From positions 1 to 64,000 of the forward strand of contig NZ_CABVPX010000033.1 in NCBI RefSeq assembly GCF_902499125.1: a stretch of 64,000 nucleotides of DNA. The letters are read 5' to 3'. Position 1 is the first letter of the stretch; every line of letters begins with the position of its first letter. The DNA comes from Burkholderia arboris. GTDB lineage: Bacteria > Pseudomonadota > Gammaproteobacteria > Burkholderiales > Burkholderiaceae. The position numbers and the translations under genes are program-made. The notes below the pieces were generated by a model that worked only from the letters and a program-made list of their open reading frames with translations, did no database searches and was not told the DNA's origin. Below, one piece after another: positions 20,805-31,513 of this stretch.

Positions 20805-21995
20805 TTAGCGCCCGTGTTCGGAAATCGTGTGGTCTTCGTGTGGTTCTGCGGGTGCGCCGTCGAGCGCGCCGCTGGGTAACGTCGCACTGGAGAGGTGTTC
20901 CGCGGAGGCGATTTCGGCGATGGCGGCACGCAACGTATCAAGACCCTGACCGGTGCGCGCGCTCAAAAAGACGCGCGAAATATTACCATATTCGTCCCGC
21001 TCGACCGCGTCGCCGCGGGCCGCCAGCTCGGGCACGGCGTCGATCTTGTTGAACACCAGCACCTGCCGGATCGTGTCCGCGCCGATCTCGTGCAGCACGC
21101 CGTTGACCTGCTCGATCTGCTCGAGCCTGACCGCGCTCGACGCATCGACCACATGCAGCAGCAGATCCGCGTGGATCGTTTCCTCGAGGGTCGCGCGGAA
21201 GGCCGCGACGAGCTGGTGAGGCAGCTCGCGGATGAACCCGACCGTATCGGACACGACGATCTGGCCGACCTCGTCGCCGAGGTACACGCGCCGCGACGTC
21301 GTATCGAGCGTGGCGAACAGCTGGTCGGCCGCGTAAGCCTGTGCTTTCGTCAGCGCATTGAACAGCGTCGACTTGCCTGCGTTCGTATAGCCGACGAGCG
21401 ACACCGACATCGTGCCGCTGCGCGCGCGCTGCCGACGCTGCGTGCTGTGCTGCCGGCGCAGCCGGTCGAGCCGCGACTTCAGCATCTTGATGCGCTCGCC
21501 GATCAGCCGGCGGTCGGTTTCGAGCTGCGTTTCGCCGGGGCCGCGCAGGCCGATACCGCCCTTCTGCCGTTCAAGGTGGGTCCACGCACGAATGAGCCGC
21601 GTCGACAGGTATTGCAGCTGCGCGAGTTCGACCTGCAGCTTGCCTTCGTGGCTGCGGGCGCGCTGCGCGAAGATATCGAGGATGAGGCTCGTGCGATCGA
21701 CCACACGCCTGTTAAGTGCCTGCTCCAGATTGCGTTGCTGGGCCGGCGCGAGGGCGTGGTTGAAGATGACGATTTCGACGTTGTGCGCGTCGCACGCAAG
21801 CCGTAGTTCTTCGGCTTTGCCGCTGCCGATGAACATCTTGGCATCGGGACTGGCGCGACGACCCGTGAGGGTGACGGCGGGACGGGCCCCCGCGCTGGAG
21901 GCGAGAAGACTGAGTTCTTCGAGACTGGCTTCGAAATCGGTCTTGCCGAAATCGATGCCGACGAGCGCTGCGTTGATCAAATTATCGGGTGTCAA
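20805..21995 (-). CDS. hflX: ribosome-associated GTPase HflX
   Basis: A 396-residue HflX GTPase that splits stalled or stressed ribosomes. The N-terminal HflX domain ends in a helical linker (GLRGPGETQLETDRRLI, a family signature). The G domain follows, with G1 VGYTNAGKSTLFN, G3 DTVGFIRELPH and G4 NKID. The start is TTG at 21995, with another TTG six codons later; no ATG lies near, so the exact start is uncertain. Gene order hfq-hflX-hflK-hflC is conserved. Confidence 0.94.
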   Translation of the reverse strand: MTPDNLINAALVGIDFGKTDFEASLEELSLLASSAGARPAVTLTGRRASPDAKMFIGSGKAEELRLACDAHNVEIVIFNHALAPAQQRNLEQALNRRVVDRTSLILDIFAQRARSHEGKLQVELAQLQYLSTRLIRAWTHLERQKGGIGLRGPGETQLETDRRLIGERIKMLKSRLDRLRRQHSTQRRQRARSGTMSVSLVGYTNAGKSTLFNALTKAQAYAADQLFATLDTTSRRVYLGDEVGQIVVSDTVGFIRELPHQLVAAFRATLEETIHADLLLHVVDASSAVRLEQIEQVNGVLHEIGADTIRQVLVFNKIDAVPELAARGDAVERDEYGNISRVFLSARTGQGLDTLRAAIAEIASAEHLSSATLPSGALDGAPAEPHEDHTISEHGR

Positions 21996-22052
21996 GATAA
22001 GGCGGCTGGCATCGGTCGCTCGCGGCGACCGGATGCCGGCCGCTGCGATAGG

Positions 22053-22295
22053 TTAGGACGTGGTGGCTTCCGCGTCCGGGTGGAAATTCACCGGACGCGC
22101 CGGCACGACCGTCGAGATGGCGTGCTTGTAGACCATCTGGGTCACCGTATTACGGAGCAACACGACGTACTGGTCGAACGATTCAATGTTCCCTTGAAGC
22201 TTGATGCCGTTGACGAGGTAGATCGAAACGGGAACGTGCTCTTTGCGCAGTGCGTTCAAAAACGGGTCTTGTAACAATTGCCCTTTGTTGCTCAT
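22053..22295 (-). CDS. hfq: RNA chaperone Hfq
   Basis: An 80-residue Sm-like protein that forms a hexamer and pairs small RNAs with mRNAs. Sm1 ([20 protein letters not shown]) and the Sm2 signature [10 protein letters not shown] are intact, with the proximal-face QLLQDPFLN and a short C-terminal tail. The start at 22295 gives the canonical MSNKGQ; an ATG four codons upstream is less likely. It is the first gene of the hfq-hflX-hflK-hflC run. A TATAGT box on the minus strand about 80 bases upstream may be its -10. Confidence 0.98.
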
Positions 22296-22402
22296 GGCGT
22301 ACTCCATCTTTTTTTGCAGGTTGATCTGGATTGGCGGCGAAGAAAAAGAGATCCGGCGCCAATCGCTACACTATAGCCGATTTTGCCTGCCCCGCCCGGG
22401 GC

Positions 22403-22420
22403 GTAGGCCTTGCGGCCTAC
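22403..22420 (-). repeat. hairpin between der and hfq
   Basis: GTAGGCC, loop TTGC, GGCCTAC lies inside a larger GC-rich dyad, between the der stop and the hfq promoter region. It has no T-run, so it could be a weak or Rho-assisted terminator of der. Confidence 0.45.
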
Positions 22421-22436
22421 CCTTGCGGGGCGTGCT

Positions 22437-23774
22437 TCAGCCCTTGTCCGCGTACGGGTTGTTCGACGAACGGAACTCTATGCGCAATGGAGTCCCGGTC
22501 AGCGAGAAAGTTTCGCGGAACCGGTTTTCGAGGTAGCGTTTGTAGGTTTCCGTGACCGCGTCGAGCGCGTTGCCGTGGATGACGATCAGCGGCGGATTCT
22601 GGCCGCCCTGGTGCGCGTAGCGCAGCTTCGGACGCACCGGGCCGCGACGGCGCGGCTGCTGGAATTCGACGGCCTCGATCAGCGCGCGCGTGAGCTTCGG
22701 CGTCGGCAGCTTCGCCATCGCCGCTGCGTACGCGTCATCAACCGAGCGCATCAGCGCGCCAATGCCCGTCTTCTTCGCAGCCGAAATGAAGTGCGACTTC
22801 GCGAAGTCGAGGAATTTCAGCTTGCGGGTCAAATCCGCTTTCGCGCGGTCGCGCGCGTGTTCGTCGAGACCGTCCCACTTGTTGACGCCGATCACGAGCG
22901 CACGGCCCTGCTCGACGACGAAGCCGGCAATGTGCGCGTCCTGGTCCGAAATATCCTGCTGCGCATCCAGCAGAAGAATGACGACGTTCGCATCGGAGAT
23001 CGACTGCAGCGTCTTCACCACCGAGAACTTCTCGATCGCCTCGAACACCTTGCCGCGACGCCGCAGGCCGGCCGTGTCGATCAGCGTGTATTTCTTGCCG
23101 TTACGTTCGAAGTCGACGTAGATCGAATCGCGCGTCGTACCCGGCATGTCGAATGCGATCACGCGATCCTCGCCGATCAGCGCGTTCACGAGCGTCGACT
23201 TGCCGACGTTCGGACGGCCGACGATCGCGATCTTGATGCCGCGCGACGGGTCGTTCTCGTCCTCTTCCTCCGGGCGGTCGGCGTAAGCAACCTCCAGCGC
23301 CTCGTTGATCATGTCGGTCACGCCGTCGCCGTGCGCGGCCGAAATCGCGCGCGGGTCGCCGAGCCCGAGCTCGTAGAAGTCGGCCGCGACCGACGTGTAC
23401 TTCATCCCCTCGGCCTTGTTGACGACGAGGAAGATCGGCCGGCCGGTCTTGCGCAGGTAGTCGGCGATCGACTTGTCCTGCGGCGCGAGCCCGTTGCGGC
23501 CGTCGACGATGAAGACGACGATGTCGGCTTCCTCGACGGCCTGCCGCGTCTGGCGCGCCATTTCGTGCAGGATGCCGTCCTTCGCGACGGGTTCGAAGCC
23601 GCCCGTATCGACGACCAGGTACGGGCGTTCGCCGACGCGCCCTTCGCCGTAATGGCGATCGCGCGTCAGGCCCGGCAAGTCGGCGACCAGCGCATCGCGC
23701 GAACGCGTGAGCCGGTTGAACAGCGTGGATTTCCCCACATTGGGGCGCCCAACGAGGGCAATGACCGGTTTCAT
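22437..23774 (-). CDS. der: ribosome biogenesis GTPase Der (EngA)
   Basis: Essential 50S assembly factor of 445 residues with two tandem G domains, each with its own P-loop ([12 protein letters not shown] near residue 8 and [12 protein letters not shown] near 188), then a KH-like domain (about 360-440). G3 motifs DTGG and DTAG and G4 motifs NKAE and NKWD are visible. It lies downstream of bamB in the hisS-yfgM-bamB-der order shared with E. coli. Confidence 0.97.
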   Translation of the reverse strand: MKPVIALVGRPNVGKSTLFNRLTRSRDALVADLPGLTRDRHYGEGRVGERPYLVVDTGGFEPVAKDGILHEMARQTRQAVEEADIVVFIVDGRNGLAPQDKSIADYLRKTGRPIFLVVNKAEGMKYTSVAADFYELGLGDPRAISAAHGDGVTDMINEALEVAYADRPEEEDENDPSRGIKIAIVGRPNVGKSTLVNALIGEDRVIAFDMPGTTRDSIYVDFERNGKKYTLIDTAGLRRRGKVFEAIEKFSVVKTLQSISDANVVILLLDAQQDISDQDAHIAGFVVEQGRALVIGVNKWDGLDEHARDRAKADLTRKLKFLDFAKSHFISAAKKTGIGALMRSVDDAYAAAMAKLPTPKLTRALIEAVEFQQPRRRGPVRPKLRYAHQGGQNPPLIVIHGNALDAVTETYKRYLENRFRETFSLTGTPLRIEFRSSNNPYADKG

Positions 23775-23794
23775 CTGTGTTTTCTACGGTGAAG

Positions 23795-24004
23795 CGCAGC
23801 AGCGGGAGGCCCGCTGCTGCGGGCGGCTGCGCTGAATGAAAATATCACGAATTCGCGCCGCCTCGGATGCGCGCGCCCGGCGCGCGTTGCGCGCCGTCGT
23901 CTTTCGTCTCGAACTGCCTTTCAAATACCGAGCGGCCGGGAACACCGGCCGCCCTCATGCTGCACGGCCGGGGCGCGCGGGACAAGCCCGCCGCGCCCCG
24001 GCCG
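23795..24004 (-). repeat. three perfect GC hairpins between bamB and der
   Basis: The 249-base gap holds three inverted repeats: CGCAGCAGCGGG / CCCGCTGCTGCG (23795-23821, loop 3), GCGGCCGG / CCGGCCGC (23932-23952) and CGGCCGGGGCGCG / CGCGCCCCGGCCG (23965-24004, with inner CGGG/CCCG pairing). None has a T-run on the minus strand. They may mark mRNA processing or stability between two co-directional genes. Confidence 0.6.
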
Positions 24005-24023
24005 CACCTGTTTTTCCTGCGCG

Positions 24024-25169
24024 TCAGCGCGGACGGAACCCGTACAGGCCGCCGTCCTTCGTCTGCACCACGAGCGTATTGCCCGCGAGGACCGGCGCCG
24101 CTGCAATCGCGCTGCCGTCGGTCTTCATCCGGGCGATGAAGCTGCCGTCTTCGCGCGACAGGAAGTGCACGAAGCCCTTGTAATCGCCCATCACGACCGC
24201 GTGCCCGAGCAGGTACGGCACGCCGACGTCACGGCTCTTCAGCTTGTCGTTGCGCCACAGCTGGTTGCCCGAGGCCGCGTCGTACGCGGTCACGACCGAC
24301 CAGTCGTCGCCGCCGGCGACCACCGAATCGTCCTGAGCGAGACCGCTGCGGCTCGAGAACGGCTTTTCCCACAGCGCACGGCCCGAGTTCGCATCGAAGC
24401 AGCCGAGCTGACCCTGGAACGTCACCGCGCAGGCTTCCGCACCCACGAGCGTCGGCGGGCCGCTGACATCATTGATGCGCTCGACCTCGGTCACGCCCTT
24501 CGGGAACGACACCGGGGTCTGCCAGAACGGCTCGCCCGTCTGCAGGTTGATCGCAACGAGACCGCCGCCCGGGAAGCCTGCCAGCACGGCCGCATCCCCC
24601 GCGAACGTCATGCCGGCCGACACGCGCAGATTCAGCGGCACCGCACGGTTGCGGTAGTTCCACTTCTGTTCGCCCGTCTGCGCGTTGAACGCGATCACCT
24701 GGCCGTCGATCGTGCGGACGACCACGAGGCCGTTGCCGACGAGCGGCGGCGAGAAGATCTCGCCCTGCACTGCCGTCTTCCACAGTTGCTTGCCGTCCGG
24801 GCCCAGCACGAACACACCGCCCTTCAGTGCGCCGACCGCGGTCAGGTTGCCGTCGCTGCCGACACCGGCCGACAGGTCCGAACCGACCTTCGAGCGCCAG
24901 ATGGTCTGGCCCGTCTTCGCATCGATCTTCTCGACCGAACCGTTTTCGCCCGCAGCAAAGACGGCGTCGCCCACGGCCACCGGCGAGAACAGGTAGCGCC
25001 CACCCTTGCCGACGCTCGCCTTCCAGACCTGTTGCACGTCCATGACGGGCTTGAACTCGGTGAGCGGCGTCGGCACGCGGCGCGCGTCCTTCGACGACGA
25101 GCAGGCCGCCAAAGCGAGGACAGCCGCCGCGCAGGCAACGGGCACAGCGTAACGTTTCAGCAAATTCAT
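24024..25169 (-). CDS. bamB: outer membrane protein assembly factor BamB
   Basis: A 381-residue lipoprotein of the BAM complex. A signal peptide with lipobox LAAC (about 19-22) is followed by an eight-bladed PQQ-type beta-propeller; repeats such as GQTIWRSKVGSDLS, QLWKTAVQGEIFSPP and ALWEKPFSSRSG are visible. BamB aids delivery of barrels to BamA. It lies between the yfgM-like gene and der in the conserved operon. Confidence 0.95.
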   Translation of the reverse strand: MNLLKRYAVPVACAAAVLALAACSSSKDARRVPTPLTEFKPVMDVQQVWKASVGKGGRYLFSPVAVGDAVFAAGENGSVEKIDAKTGQTIWRSKVGSDLSAGVGSDGNLTAVGALKGGVFVLGPDGKQLWKTAVQGEIFSPPLVGNGLVVVRTIDGQVIAFNAQTGEQKWNYRNRAVPLNLRVSAGMTFAGDAAVLAGFPGGGLVAINLQTGEPFWQTPVSFPKGVTEVERINDVSGPPTLVGAEACAVTFQGQLGCFDANSGRALWEKPFSSRSGLAQDDSVVAGGDDWSVVTAYDAASGNQLWRNDKLKSRDVGVPYLLGHAVVMGDYKGFVHFLSREDGSFIARMKTDGSAIAAAPVLAGNTLVVQTKDGGLYGFRPR

Positions 25170-25210
25170 CGGTTAGCGAAGCAGAGTTAAGAGGTTGAGG
25201 GGACCGGGAG

Positions 25211-25840
25211 TCAGCCGCCGAGCGCGTCCAGCTTGAACTGCACGAGCTGGCGCGCAGACTGGTCGTCCTTCGACAGGCCGTCGAGTGCGAGCTTGTAAGC
25301 GGCGCGCGCATCGTCGGTCTTGCCTTGCGCAGCCAGCAGATCGCCGCGACGATCGGCCACGAGGCCCTTGAATGCATCGACCGTCGTACCCGACAGCAGC
25401 GCGAGGCCCGCGTCGTACGCCTTTTCGTCGAGCAGCAGCGACGCGAGACGCAGCTTCGCGATCTGCTTGTACTCGTCGTCCTTGGCGTGATCGACGGCCC
25501 ATTGCAGCTGCGCCTTCGCGCCTGCGGTGTCGCCGGCCGCATACAGCGTCTTCGCGGCCGCGAGCGCCGTCATCTGCGCATACGGCGTGCTGCCGAACTT
25601 GTCTTCCATGTCGCCGGCCGCGCGGGCCATCGTCGCCTTGTCGTTCGCGGCGGCGGCCTTCTGAACCTGCTCGTACAGCCCGGACGCCTCGGCGGCCTGA
25701 CGGCGCTGCCAGTAGTTCCAGCCGTTGAAACCGGCCGCGACGACGAGCGCCGCGAGCACGATCCACGTGGTGAGGTTGCCCCAGCGGGCCCACCACGCCT
25801 TGAGACTTTCAATCGATTCTTGTTCGTCGTGATAACTCAT
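25211..25840 (-). CDS. YfgM-like tetratricopeptide protein (SecYEG ancillary subunit)
   Basis: A 209-residue bitopic protein: a short cytosolic N-terminus (MSYHDEQESIESLKAWW), one transmembrane helix (LTTWIVLAALVVAAGFNGW, about 22-40) and a periplasmic TPR-like domain to the end. The family associates with the SecYEG translocon and the chaperone PpiD. Position between hisS and bamB matches yfgM in E. coli. Confidence 0.88.
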   Translation of the reverse strand: MSYHDEQESIESLKAWWARWGNLTTWIVLAALVVAAGFNGWNYWQRRQAAEASGLYEQVQKAAAANDKATMARAAGDMEDKFGSTPYAQMTALAAAKTLYAAGDTAGAKAQLQWAVDHAKDDEYKQIAKLRLASLLLDEKAYDAGLALLSGTTVDAFKGLVADRRGDLLAAQGKTDDARAAYKLALDGLSKDDQSARQLVQFKLDALGG

Positions 25841-25895
25841 CGGCGAGCGATTCCTTCCTGTTCAGGCTTTTCTTGTCGAGCGGATGCCAGCGCGA

Positions 25896-27236
25896 TCAGT
25901 CGTCGCCGTCTTCGGCGGATGCAACCATCGCATTGATTAGGAATTCGGTCAAGCTTTCGACCGGTACGGTCTGCTGAACGTTCTTTTCCCCTTCCGCACC
26001 CGCACCGCGCAACGCTTTCACGCCCACCGTGCCGTTCGCGACCTCTTCTTCGCCGAAGATCACCGCGAACGCGGCGCCGCTTGCGTCGGCCCGCTTCATC
26101 TGCGACTTGAAGCTCGCCGTCGCGCCGTCGGCGCTGCAGTGGAAGATCACGTCGAGGCCCGTATCGCGCAGGCGCTCGGCCGCGATGAACGCCTGTTCGC
26201 GCGCCGTGTCGCCCTGGTGCACGACGTACACGTCGACACCTTCCTGCTCGGGTGCGAGATCCTCTTCCTTCAGCAGCTCGAGGATGCGCTCGATGCCCAT
26301 CGCCCAGCCGCACGCGGCGGTCGGCTTGCCGCCGAGCTGCTCGATCAGCGGATCGTAGCGGCCGCCGGCCGCAACCGTGCCCTGCGCGCCGAGCTTGTCG
26401 GTCACCCACTCGAACACGGTCAGGTTGTAGTAATCGAGGCCGCGCACGAGACGCGGGTTGATCTTGAACGGAATGTTGTTCGCGAGCAGCAGGCGCTGCA
26501 GCCCTTCGAAGTGCGCGCGCGATTCTTCACCGAGGAAGTCGATCAGCTTCGGCGCGTTCTGCGCGATTTCCTGCAGCGCGGGATTCTTCGTGTCGAGCAC
26601 GCGCAGCGGATTCGTATACAGACGGCGCTTGGCGTCCTCGTCGAGCACGTCGGCGAACTGCTCGAGGTACTTGATCAGCTCGACGCGGTGTGCGGCGCGC
26701 TCTTCGGCGAGGCCGAGCGAGTTGATCTCGAGCTTGATGCCGGTCAGGCCGAGGTCGTCCCACAGGCGCTGGCACATCATGATGATCTCGGCATCCGCAT
26801 CGGGGCCCGCGAAGCCGAGCGCCTCGACGCCGACCTGGTGGAACTGGCGATAGCGGCCGCGCTGCGGACGCTCGTGACGGAACATCGGGCCGATGTACCA
26901 CAGGCGCTTCGGGCCGTCGTACAGCATGTTGTGCTCGATCGACGCGCGCACGACGGCCGCGGTGTTTTCCGGGCGCATCGTCAGGTTCTCGCCGTTCAGC
27001 GCGTCGGTGAAGCTGTACATCTCCTTCTCGACGATGTCGGTGACTTCGCCGATGCCGCGCGTGAAGAGCTGCGTGTGTTCGACGATCGGCGTGCGGATGT
27101 TCTGGTAGCCGTACGCGCGCAGCAGCGATTTCACGGTAGCTTCGAAGAATTCCCACAGGCCGGCATCCTGCGGAAGGATGTCGTTCATGCCTTTGACGCC
27201 GGTGAGCTTCTCGATCTTGCGTTTCTGTTCAGTCAT
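25896..27236 (-). CDS. hisS: histidyl-tRNA synthetase
   Basis: A 446-residue class II synthetase. The N-terminal catalytic domain has motif 2 ([14 protein letters not shown]), the histidine-specific stretches ARGLDYYN-like [15 protein letters not shown] and [14 protein letters not shown] (motif 3), and a C-terminal anticodon-binding domain (about 335-446, [16 protein letters not shown]). The start [20 protein letters not shown] fits the family; upstream open frame belongs to no domain. It is 20 bases after ispG. Confidence 0.97.
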   Translation of the reverse strand: MTEQKRKIEKLTGVKGMNDILPQDAGLWEFFEATVKSLLRAYGYQNIRTPIVEHTQLFTRGIGEVTDIVEKEMYSFTDALNGENLTMRPENTAAVVRASIEHNMLYDGPKRLWYIGPMFRHERPQRGRYRQFHQVGVEALGFAGPDADAEIIMMCQRLWDDLGLTGIKLEINSLGLAEERAAHRVELIKYLEQFADVLDEDAKRRLYTNPLRVLDTKNPALQEIAQNAPKLIDFLGEESRAHFEGLQRLLLANNIPFKINPRLVRGLDYYNLTVFEWVTDKLGAQGTVAAGGRYDPLIEQLGGKPTAACGWAMGIERILELLKEEDLAPEQEGVDVYVVHQGDTAREQAFIAAERLRDTGLDVIFHCSADGATASFKSQMKRADASGAAFAVIFGEEEVANGTVGVKALRGAGAEGEKNVQQTVPVESLTEFLINAMVASAEDGDD

Positions 27237-27256
27237 CGTTCGTGTGTGTGGACGAA

Positions 27257-28573
27257 TTAGTTCAGGGCCTCGGTGCGGCCGTAATTGCGTGCGACGTAGT
27301 CGCTGACGATCTGCTGGAATTCCTCGGCGATCCGCTCGCCGCGCAGCGTCTTGACCTTCTCGCCGTCGATGAAGACGGGGGCGGCCGGGTTCTCGCCCGA
27401 ACCCGGCAGGCTGATGCCGATGTTCGCGTGCTTCGATTCGCCCGGGCCGTTGACGATACAGCCCATCACCGCGACGTTCATCTTCTCGACGCCCGGATAT
27501 TCCTTGCGCCAGACCGGCATCTGCTCGCGCAGGTAGGTCTGGATCTGCATCGCGAGTTCCTGGAACAGCGTGCTCGTCGTGCGGCCGCAGCCCGGGCACG
27601 CGATCACCATCGGCGCGAACGAGCGCAGGCCCATCGTTTGCAGGATTTCCTGGCCGACGATCACTTCACCCGTGCGCGACGCGCCCGGCTCCGGCGTCAG
27701 CGAGATGCGGATCGTGTCGCCGATCCCTTCCTGCAGCAGCACGCCGAGCGCGGCCGTCGATGCGACGATGCCCTTCGAGCCCATGCCGGCCTCGGTCAGC
27801 CCGAGGTGCAGCGCAAAGCCGCAGCGGCGGCCGAGCTCGCGGTACACGGCGATCAGGTCCTGCACGCCGCTGACCTTGCACGACAGCACGATGCGGTCGC
27901 GGCCGAGGCCGAGTTCGACCGCACGTTCGGCCGAGCCGATCGCCGACTGGATCAGCGCTTCGTACATCACGCTTTGCGCGCCCCACGGCTGCGCACGCGC
28001 ACCGTTCTCGTCCATCATGCGCGCGAGCAGGTCCTGGTCGAGGCTGCCCCAGTTCACGCCGATTCGCACGACCTTGTCGTATTTGGCCGCGGCCTCGATC
28101 ATCAGCGCGAACTGCGTATCGCGTTTCGCGCCCTGGCCGACGTTACCCGGGTTGATCCGGTACTTCGACAGCGCTTCCGCGCAGCCCGGGTAATCGCGCA
28201 GCAGCAGGTGGCCGTTGTAGTGGAAATCGCCGACCAGCGGCACGGTCACGCCCATCCGGTCGAGCTGCTCGCGGATCGCCGGCACGGCGGCCGCGGCCTC
28301 GGGCGTGTTGACCGTGATGCGCACCAGTTCGGAGCCTGCGTTCGCGAGTTCCTTGATCTGGATCGCCGTGCCGATCGCGTCGGCCGTGTCGGTATTCGTC
28401 ATCGACTGCACGCGCACCGGCGCGTCGCCGCCGATCGTCACGAGCTGCCCGCCCCAGCGGACATCCACCGCATGCGATACGCGGCGCGGCTGATGCCCGC
28501 CGAACACCGGCTCGGTTGAACAAATCTGACTGCTGCGTGGGGATTGAGCTTCGGATTGCATCGATAGATCCAT
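27257..28573 (-). CDS. ispG: 4-hydroxy-3-methylbut-2-en-1-yl diphosphate synthase (IspG/GcpE)
   Basis: Iron-sulphur enzyme of the MEP isoprenoid pathway, 438 residues. The TIM-barrel part contains [11 protein letters not shown] and [12 protein letters not shown]. The C-terminal cluster domain has cysteines in [13 protein letters not shown] and [18 protein letters not shown] with the conserved Glu. An ATG five codons downstream is an alternative start. The upstream hairpin with T-run separates it from rodZ, so it may have its own promoter. It supplies isoprenoid precursors. Confidence 0.96.
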   Translation of the reverse strand: MDLSMQSEAQSPRSSQICSTEPVFGGHQPRRVSHAVDVRWGGQLVTIGGDAPVRVQSMTNTDTADAIGTAIQIKELANAGSELVRITVNTPEAAAAVPAIREQLDRMGVTVPLVGDFHYNGHLLLRDYPGCAEALSKYRINPGNVGQGAKRDTQFALMIEAAAKYDKVVRIGVNWGSLDQDLLARMMDENGARAQPWGAQSVMYEALIQSAIGSAERAVELGLGRDRIVLSCKVSGVQDLIAVYRELGRRCGFALHLGLTEAGMGSKGIVASTAALGVLLQEGIGDTIRISLTPEPGASRTGEVIVGQEILQTMGLRSFAPMVIACPGCGRTTSTLFQELAMQIQTYLREQMPVWRKEYPGVEKMNVAVMGCIVNGPGESKHANIGISLPGSGENPAAPVFIDGEKVKTLRGERIAEEFQQIVSDYVARNYGRTEALN

Positions 28574-28612
28574 TTACGCGGAATGCGCCGCGACGCGGCG
28601 CATGAATTGAAA

Positions 28613-28669
28613 AAGCGCCGTGCCCGCACGGCCTGCCGATATCGACGACAGGCCTTCGCCACGGCGCTT
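28613..28669 (-). terminator. long hairpin terminator between rodZ and ispG
   Basis: AAGCGCCGTG and CACGGCGCTT form a 10-bp outer stem with an inner GGCCTG / CAGGCC arm. On the minus strand it ends in CTTTTTC. It begins a few bases after the rodZ stop and could end or attenuate the ndk-rlmN-rodZ transcript. Confidence 0.7.
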
Positions 28670-28673
28670 GACG

Positions 28674-29696
28674 TCAGGGCAACGTGAACCGTGCCACATT
28701 ACCCCGCGCTGCCGAATATTTTGCCGGATCGACAGGTTTTCCGTCGAACGCGACTGCGTCGAGGCCTGCCTTGTTGCCGATCGTGACCTTGAACGGCCCG
28801 TCGCCGGCGACCTGCTTCGTTTCGCCGGCCCGCACCATCGCCGAGAACAGCTCCTTGCCGTTCTTGTCGCGCACGCTGAACCAGCAATCCTGCTTGACCT
28901 TCAGTTCGACCATCGACTGGCCTGCCGCGGCCACGACGCTCGCCGGCTGGGCCGGCGCGGCAGCGCTTGCCGCCGTCGTTGCCACGACGGGCTGCGACGC
29001 AGCAGCAGCCGCAACCGGCGCCACGGGCGCCGGGACAGCGGATGCAATCGCCTGCACCGCCGGGGCGGCCGAAGCGGCCGCCGGGGCCGGAACCTCATTG
29101 GCGGTGACAGCCGATGCGCCGCTCGAGGCAGCCTCTTCGACCGACGACGAGGATGCCGCCGACGCACTCGCGGCCGACGCGTGCTCCGTATCGCCGCCCT
29201 TGAAGCGCGCGAGCAGGCTCGACGAATCGCCGCCAGTGTGCCACATCAGTACGGCGACCACCGCGACGACGACGATCGCCGTTCCCCACAGCCACGGATG
29301 GTGGCGCGACGAACCGCCCAGCGGAATCGACACGCGGCCGCGCGGCAGATCCGTCCCCGACGACGCGGGCATCGACAGATCGACTTCCGGCACCCCGCGC
29401 TCACGGCGCAGCGCCTGCGCGAACGGCTCCGGATCGACGCCGAGCATCTTCGCGTAACTGCGCACGACACCGAGCGCGAACGTCACACCGGGCAAATGGC
29501 TGATGTCGCCGGCCTCGAGTGCCCGGAGCTTCTGCGGTGCGACCTTGAGTCGCGCCGATACGTCGTCGACCGACCAGCCCTTCGTCTCCCGAAGCTGCGC
29601 CAGCCGGCTGCCGACCGCCGCCAGCGATTCCAGTCCCGCCGGTGCCGGCTTCGCGGCATTCGTCTCTGCGCCGTTAGTCGGCTGCGGCTCACTCAT
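28674..29696 (-). CDS. rodZ: RodZ-like helix-turn-helix membrane protein
   Basis: A 340-residue bitopic cytoskeletal protein that anchors MreB. The N-terminal Cro/CI-type HTH (about 28-95, RETKGWSVDDVSARLKV) is followed by a basic juxtamembrane stretch and one transmembrane helix (about 136-152). An Ala/Val/Pro linker of about 110 residues and a C-terminal beta domain (DUF4115, about 265-340, VKQDCWFSVRDKNGKELF) complete it. It lies between rlmN and ispG, the usual place, though the pilF/TPR gene found there in many relatives is missing. Confidence 0.9.
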   Translation of the reverse strand: MSEPQPTNGAETNAAKPAPAGLESLAAVGSRLAQLRETKGWSVDDVSARLKVAPQKLRALEAGDISHLPGVTFALGVVRSYAKMLGVDPEPFAQALRRERGVPEVDLSMPASSGTDLPRGRVSIPLGGSSRHHPWLWGTAIVVVAVVAVLMWHTGGDSSSLLARFKGGDTEHASAASASAASSSSVEEAASSGASAVTANEVPAPAAASAAPAVQAIASAVPAPVAPVAAAAASQPVVATTAASAAAPAQPASVVAAAGQSMVELKVKQDCWFSVRDKNGKELFSAMVRAGETKQVAGDGPFKVTIGNKAGLDAVAFDGKPVDPAKYSAARGNVARFTLP

Positions 29697-29846
29697 CCTT
29701 GTCCTCGCGTCGATTCTTCTTCACTGGCGGCCGCCGCCGGCTCCCGCCGGCCCGCGTCCGCAACTGTTCATACCATGCGCGGCGCCGAGGCGCCGCGACC
29801 GATCGCTATTCGCGTGCTGTACCGCCAAAAGGTTCGGGCATCCCCG

Positions 29847-30986
29847 TCAAACCGCCCGAACTTCGATGATTTTTCCTGCTGCGCCCGTTCGTTCCGCGAG
29901 GCGCGTGCGGTCCTTCACGGCGCCGGCCAGCTGGCCGCACGCAGCGTCGATGTCGTCGCCGCGCGTCTTGCGCACGGTCGTGACGACACCCGCGTCGATG
30001 AGGACCTGTGCAAAACGCTTGATCTGCTCCGGCTTCGAGCGGATGAGGCCCGATTCCGGAAACGGATTGAACGGGATCAGGTTGAACTTGCACGGCACGT
30101 CGCGCGTGACGGCCAGCAGTTCGCGCGCATGCGCTTCGGTGTCGTTGACGCCGTCGAGCATGCAGTATTCGAAAGTGATGAAGTCGCGCGGCGCGACTTT
30201 CAGATAACGCTGGCACGCAGCCATCAGTTCGCGCAGCGGATACTTCTTGTTGAGCGGCACCAGCTCGTCGCGCAGCGCGTCGTTCGGCGCGTGCAGCGAA
30301 ACGGCCAGCGCGACCGGCAGCTCGGCGCCGAGGCGGTCCATCATCGGCACCACGCCCGACGTGGACAGCGTGACGCGGCGGCGCGACAGGCCGTACGCGT
30401 TGTCGTCGAGCATCAGCCGCATCGCGGGCACGACCGCGCTGTAGTTCAGGAGCGGCTCGCCCATGCCCATCATCACCACGTTGGTGACGACCCGTTCGGC
30501 CTTGCCGTTCGGACCGGGCGCGCGGCCCAGCGACGCTCGCAATGCAAATTCGGCCATGCGGAGCTGGCCGATGATTTCGGCTGTCGACAGGTTGCGGGAA
30601 AAGCCCTGCTTGCCCGTCGAACAGAAGCGGCAGTTGACCGCGCACCCGGCCTGCGACGACACGCACAGCGTGCCGCGCGTTTCTTCCGGGATGAACACGG
30701 TTTCGACCGCATTGCCGTTTCCGACGTCGATCAGCCACTTGCGCGTGCCGTCGGTGGAAACGTGATCGCTGGCGATATCGGGCATCACGATCGATGCGCG
30801 GCCCTTGAGCTTTTCTCTCAGGGACTTCGCAAGATCGGTCATGCCGTCGAAATCGCCGGCGTTGTACTGGTGGATCCAGCGCTGCAACTGCTTGGCGCGG
30901 AACGGCTTCTCGCCAAGGCTGCCGCAGTACGCGACAAGACCCTCGGCATCGAAGTCGAGAAGATTGACGGAAGTTTCGCTCGTCAT
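29847..30986 (-). CDS. rlmN: 23S rRNA (adenine2503-C2)-methyltransferase / tRNA m2A37 methyltransferase
   Basis: Radical-SAM enzyme of 379 residues. The cluster motif C115-x3-C119-x2-C122 (CAVNCRFC) is present. Other family blocks are [23 protein letters not shown] and [12 protein letters not shown], and a Cys near residue 355 (ACGQLAG) fits the methyl-carrying cysteine. It lies about 55 bases downstream of ndk. Confidence 0.97.
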   Translation of the reverse strand: MTSETSVNLLDFDAEGLVAYCGSLGEKPFRAKQLQRWIHQYNAGDFDGMTDLAKSLREKLKGRASIVMPDIASDHVSTDGTRKWLIDVGNGNAVETVFIPEETRGTLCVSSQAGCAVNCRFCSTGKQGFSRNLSTAEIIGQLRMAEFALRASLGRAPGPNGKAERVVTNVVMMGMGEPLLNYSAVVPAMRLMLDDNAYGLSRRRVTLSTSGVVPMMDRLGAELPVALAVSLHAPNDALRDELVPLNKKYPLRELMAACQRYLKVAPRDFITFEYCMLDGVNDTEAHARELLAVTRDVPCKFNLIPFNPFPESGLIRSKPEQIKRFAQVLIDAGVVTTVRKTRGDDIDAACGQLAGAVKDRTRLAERTGAAGKIIEVRAV

Positions 30987-31041
30987 GATGTGCTGCCTTG
31001 CCGCGTGCGCTGAATCCGGCCTACTTGCTGTCAGCCAGGGC

Positions 31042-31467
31042 TTAACGCGAGTAAACGTTCATTTCCGGGAAGAAGAAAGCGACTTCGACCGCTGCCGTTT
31101 CAGCCGCGTCCGAGCCGTGCACCGCGTTCGCGTCGATGCTGTCGGCGAAATCGGCGCGGATCGTGCCCTTTTCTGCCTTCTTCGGATCCGTTGCGCCCAT
31201 CAGGTCGCGGTTCTTCAGGATCGCGCCTTCACCTTCCAGGACCTGGATCATCACCGGGCCCGAGATCATGAAATCGACGAGGTCCTTGAAGAACGGACGT
31301 GCAGCGTGAACCGCGTAGAACTTCTCTGCGTCAGCGCGCGACAGGTGCGCCATGCGCGATGCGATGATCTTCAGGCCGGCGCCTTCGAAACGGCTGTAGA
31401 TCTGGCCGATCACGTTCTTTGCCACCGCATCCGGCTTGATGATCGACAGGGTGCGCTCGATTGCCAT
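31042..31467 (-). CDS. ndk: nucleoside diphosphate kinase
   Basis: A 141-residue kinase that equalises nucleoside triphosphates. The catalytic His117 is in NAVHGSD, and [15 protein letters not shown] is the family start. A 40-nt leader with an extended -10 promoter precedes it. It is the first gene of the ndk-rlmN-rodZ block. Confidence 0.98.
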   Translation of the reverse strand: MAIERTLSIIKPDAVAKNVIGQIYSRFEGAGLKIIASRMAHLSRADAEKFYAVHAARPFFKDLVDFMISGPVMIQVLEGEGAILKNRDLMGATDPKKAEKGTIRADFADSIDANAVHGSDAAETAAVEVAFFFPEMNVYSR

Positions 31468-31513
31468 AAAAACTCCAAAAAATTAAGAAGTTACAGGTTC
31501 AAATGAATCCGCT

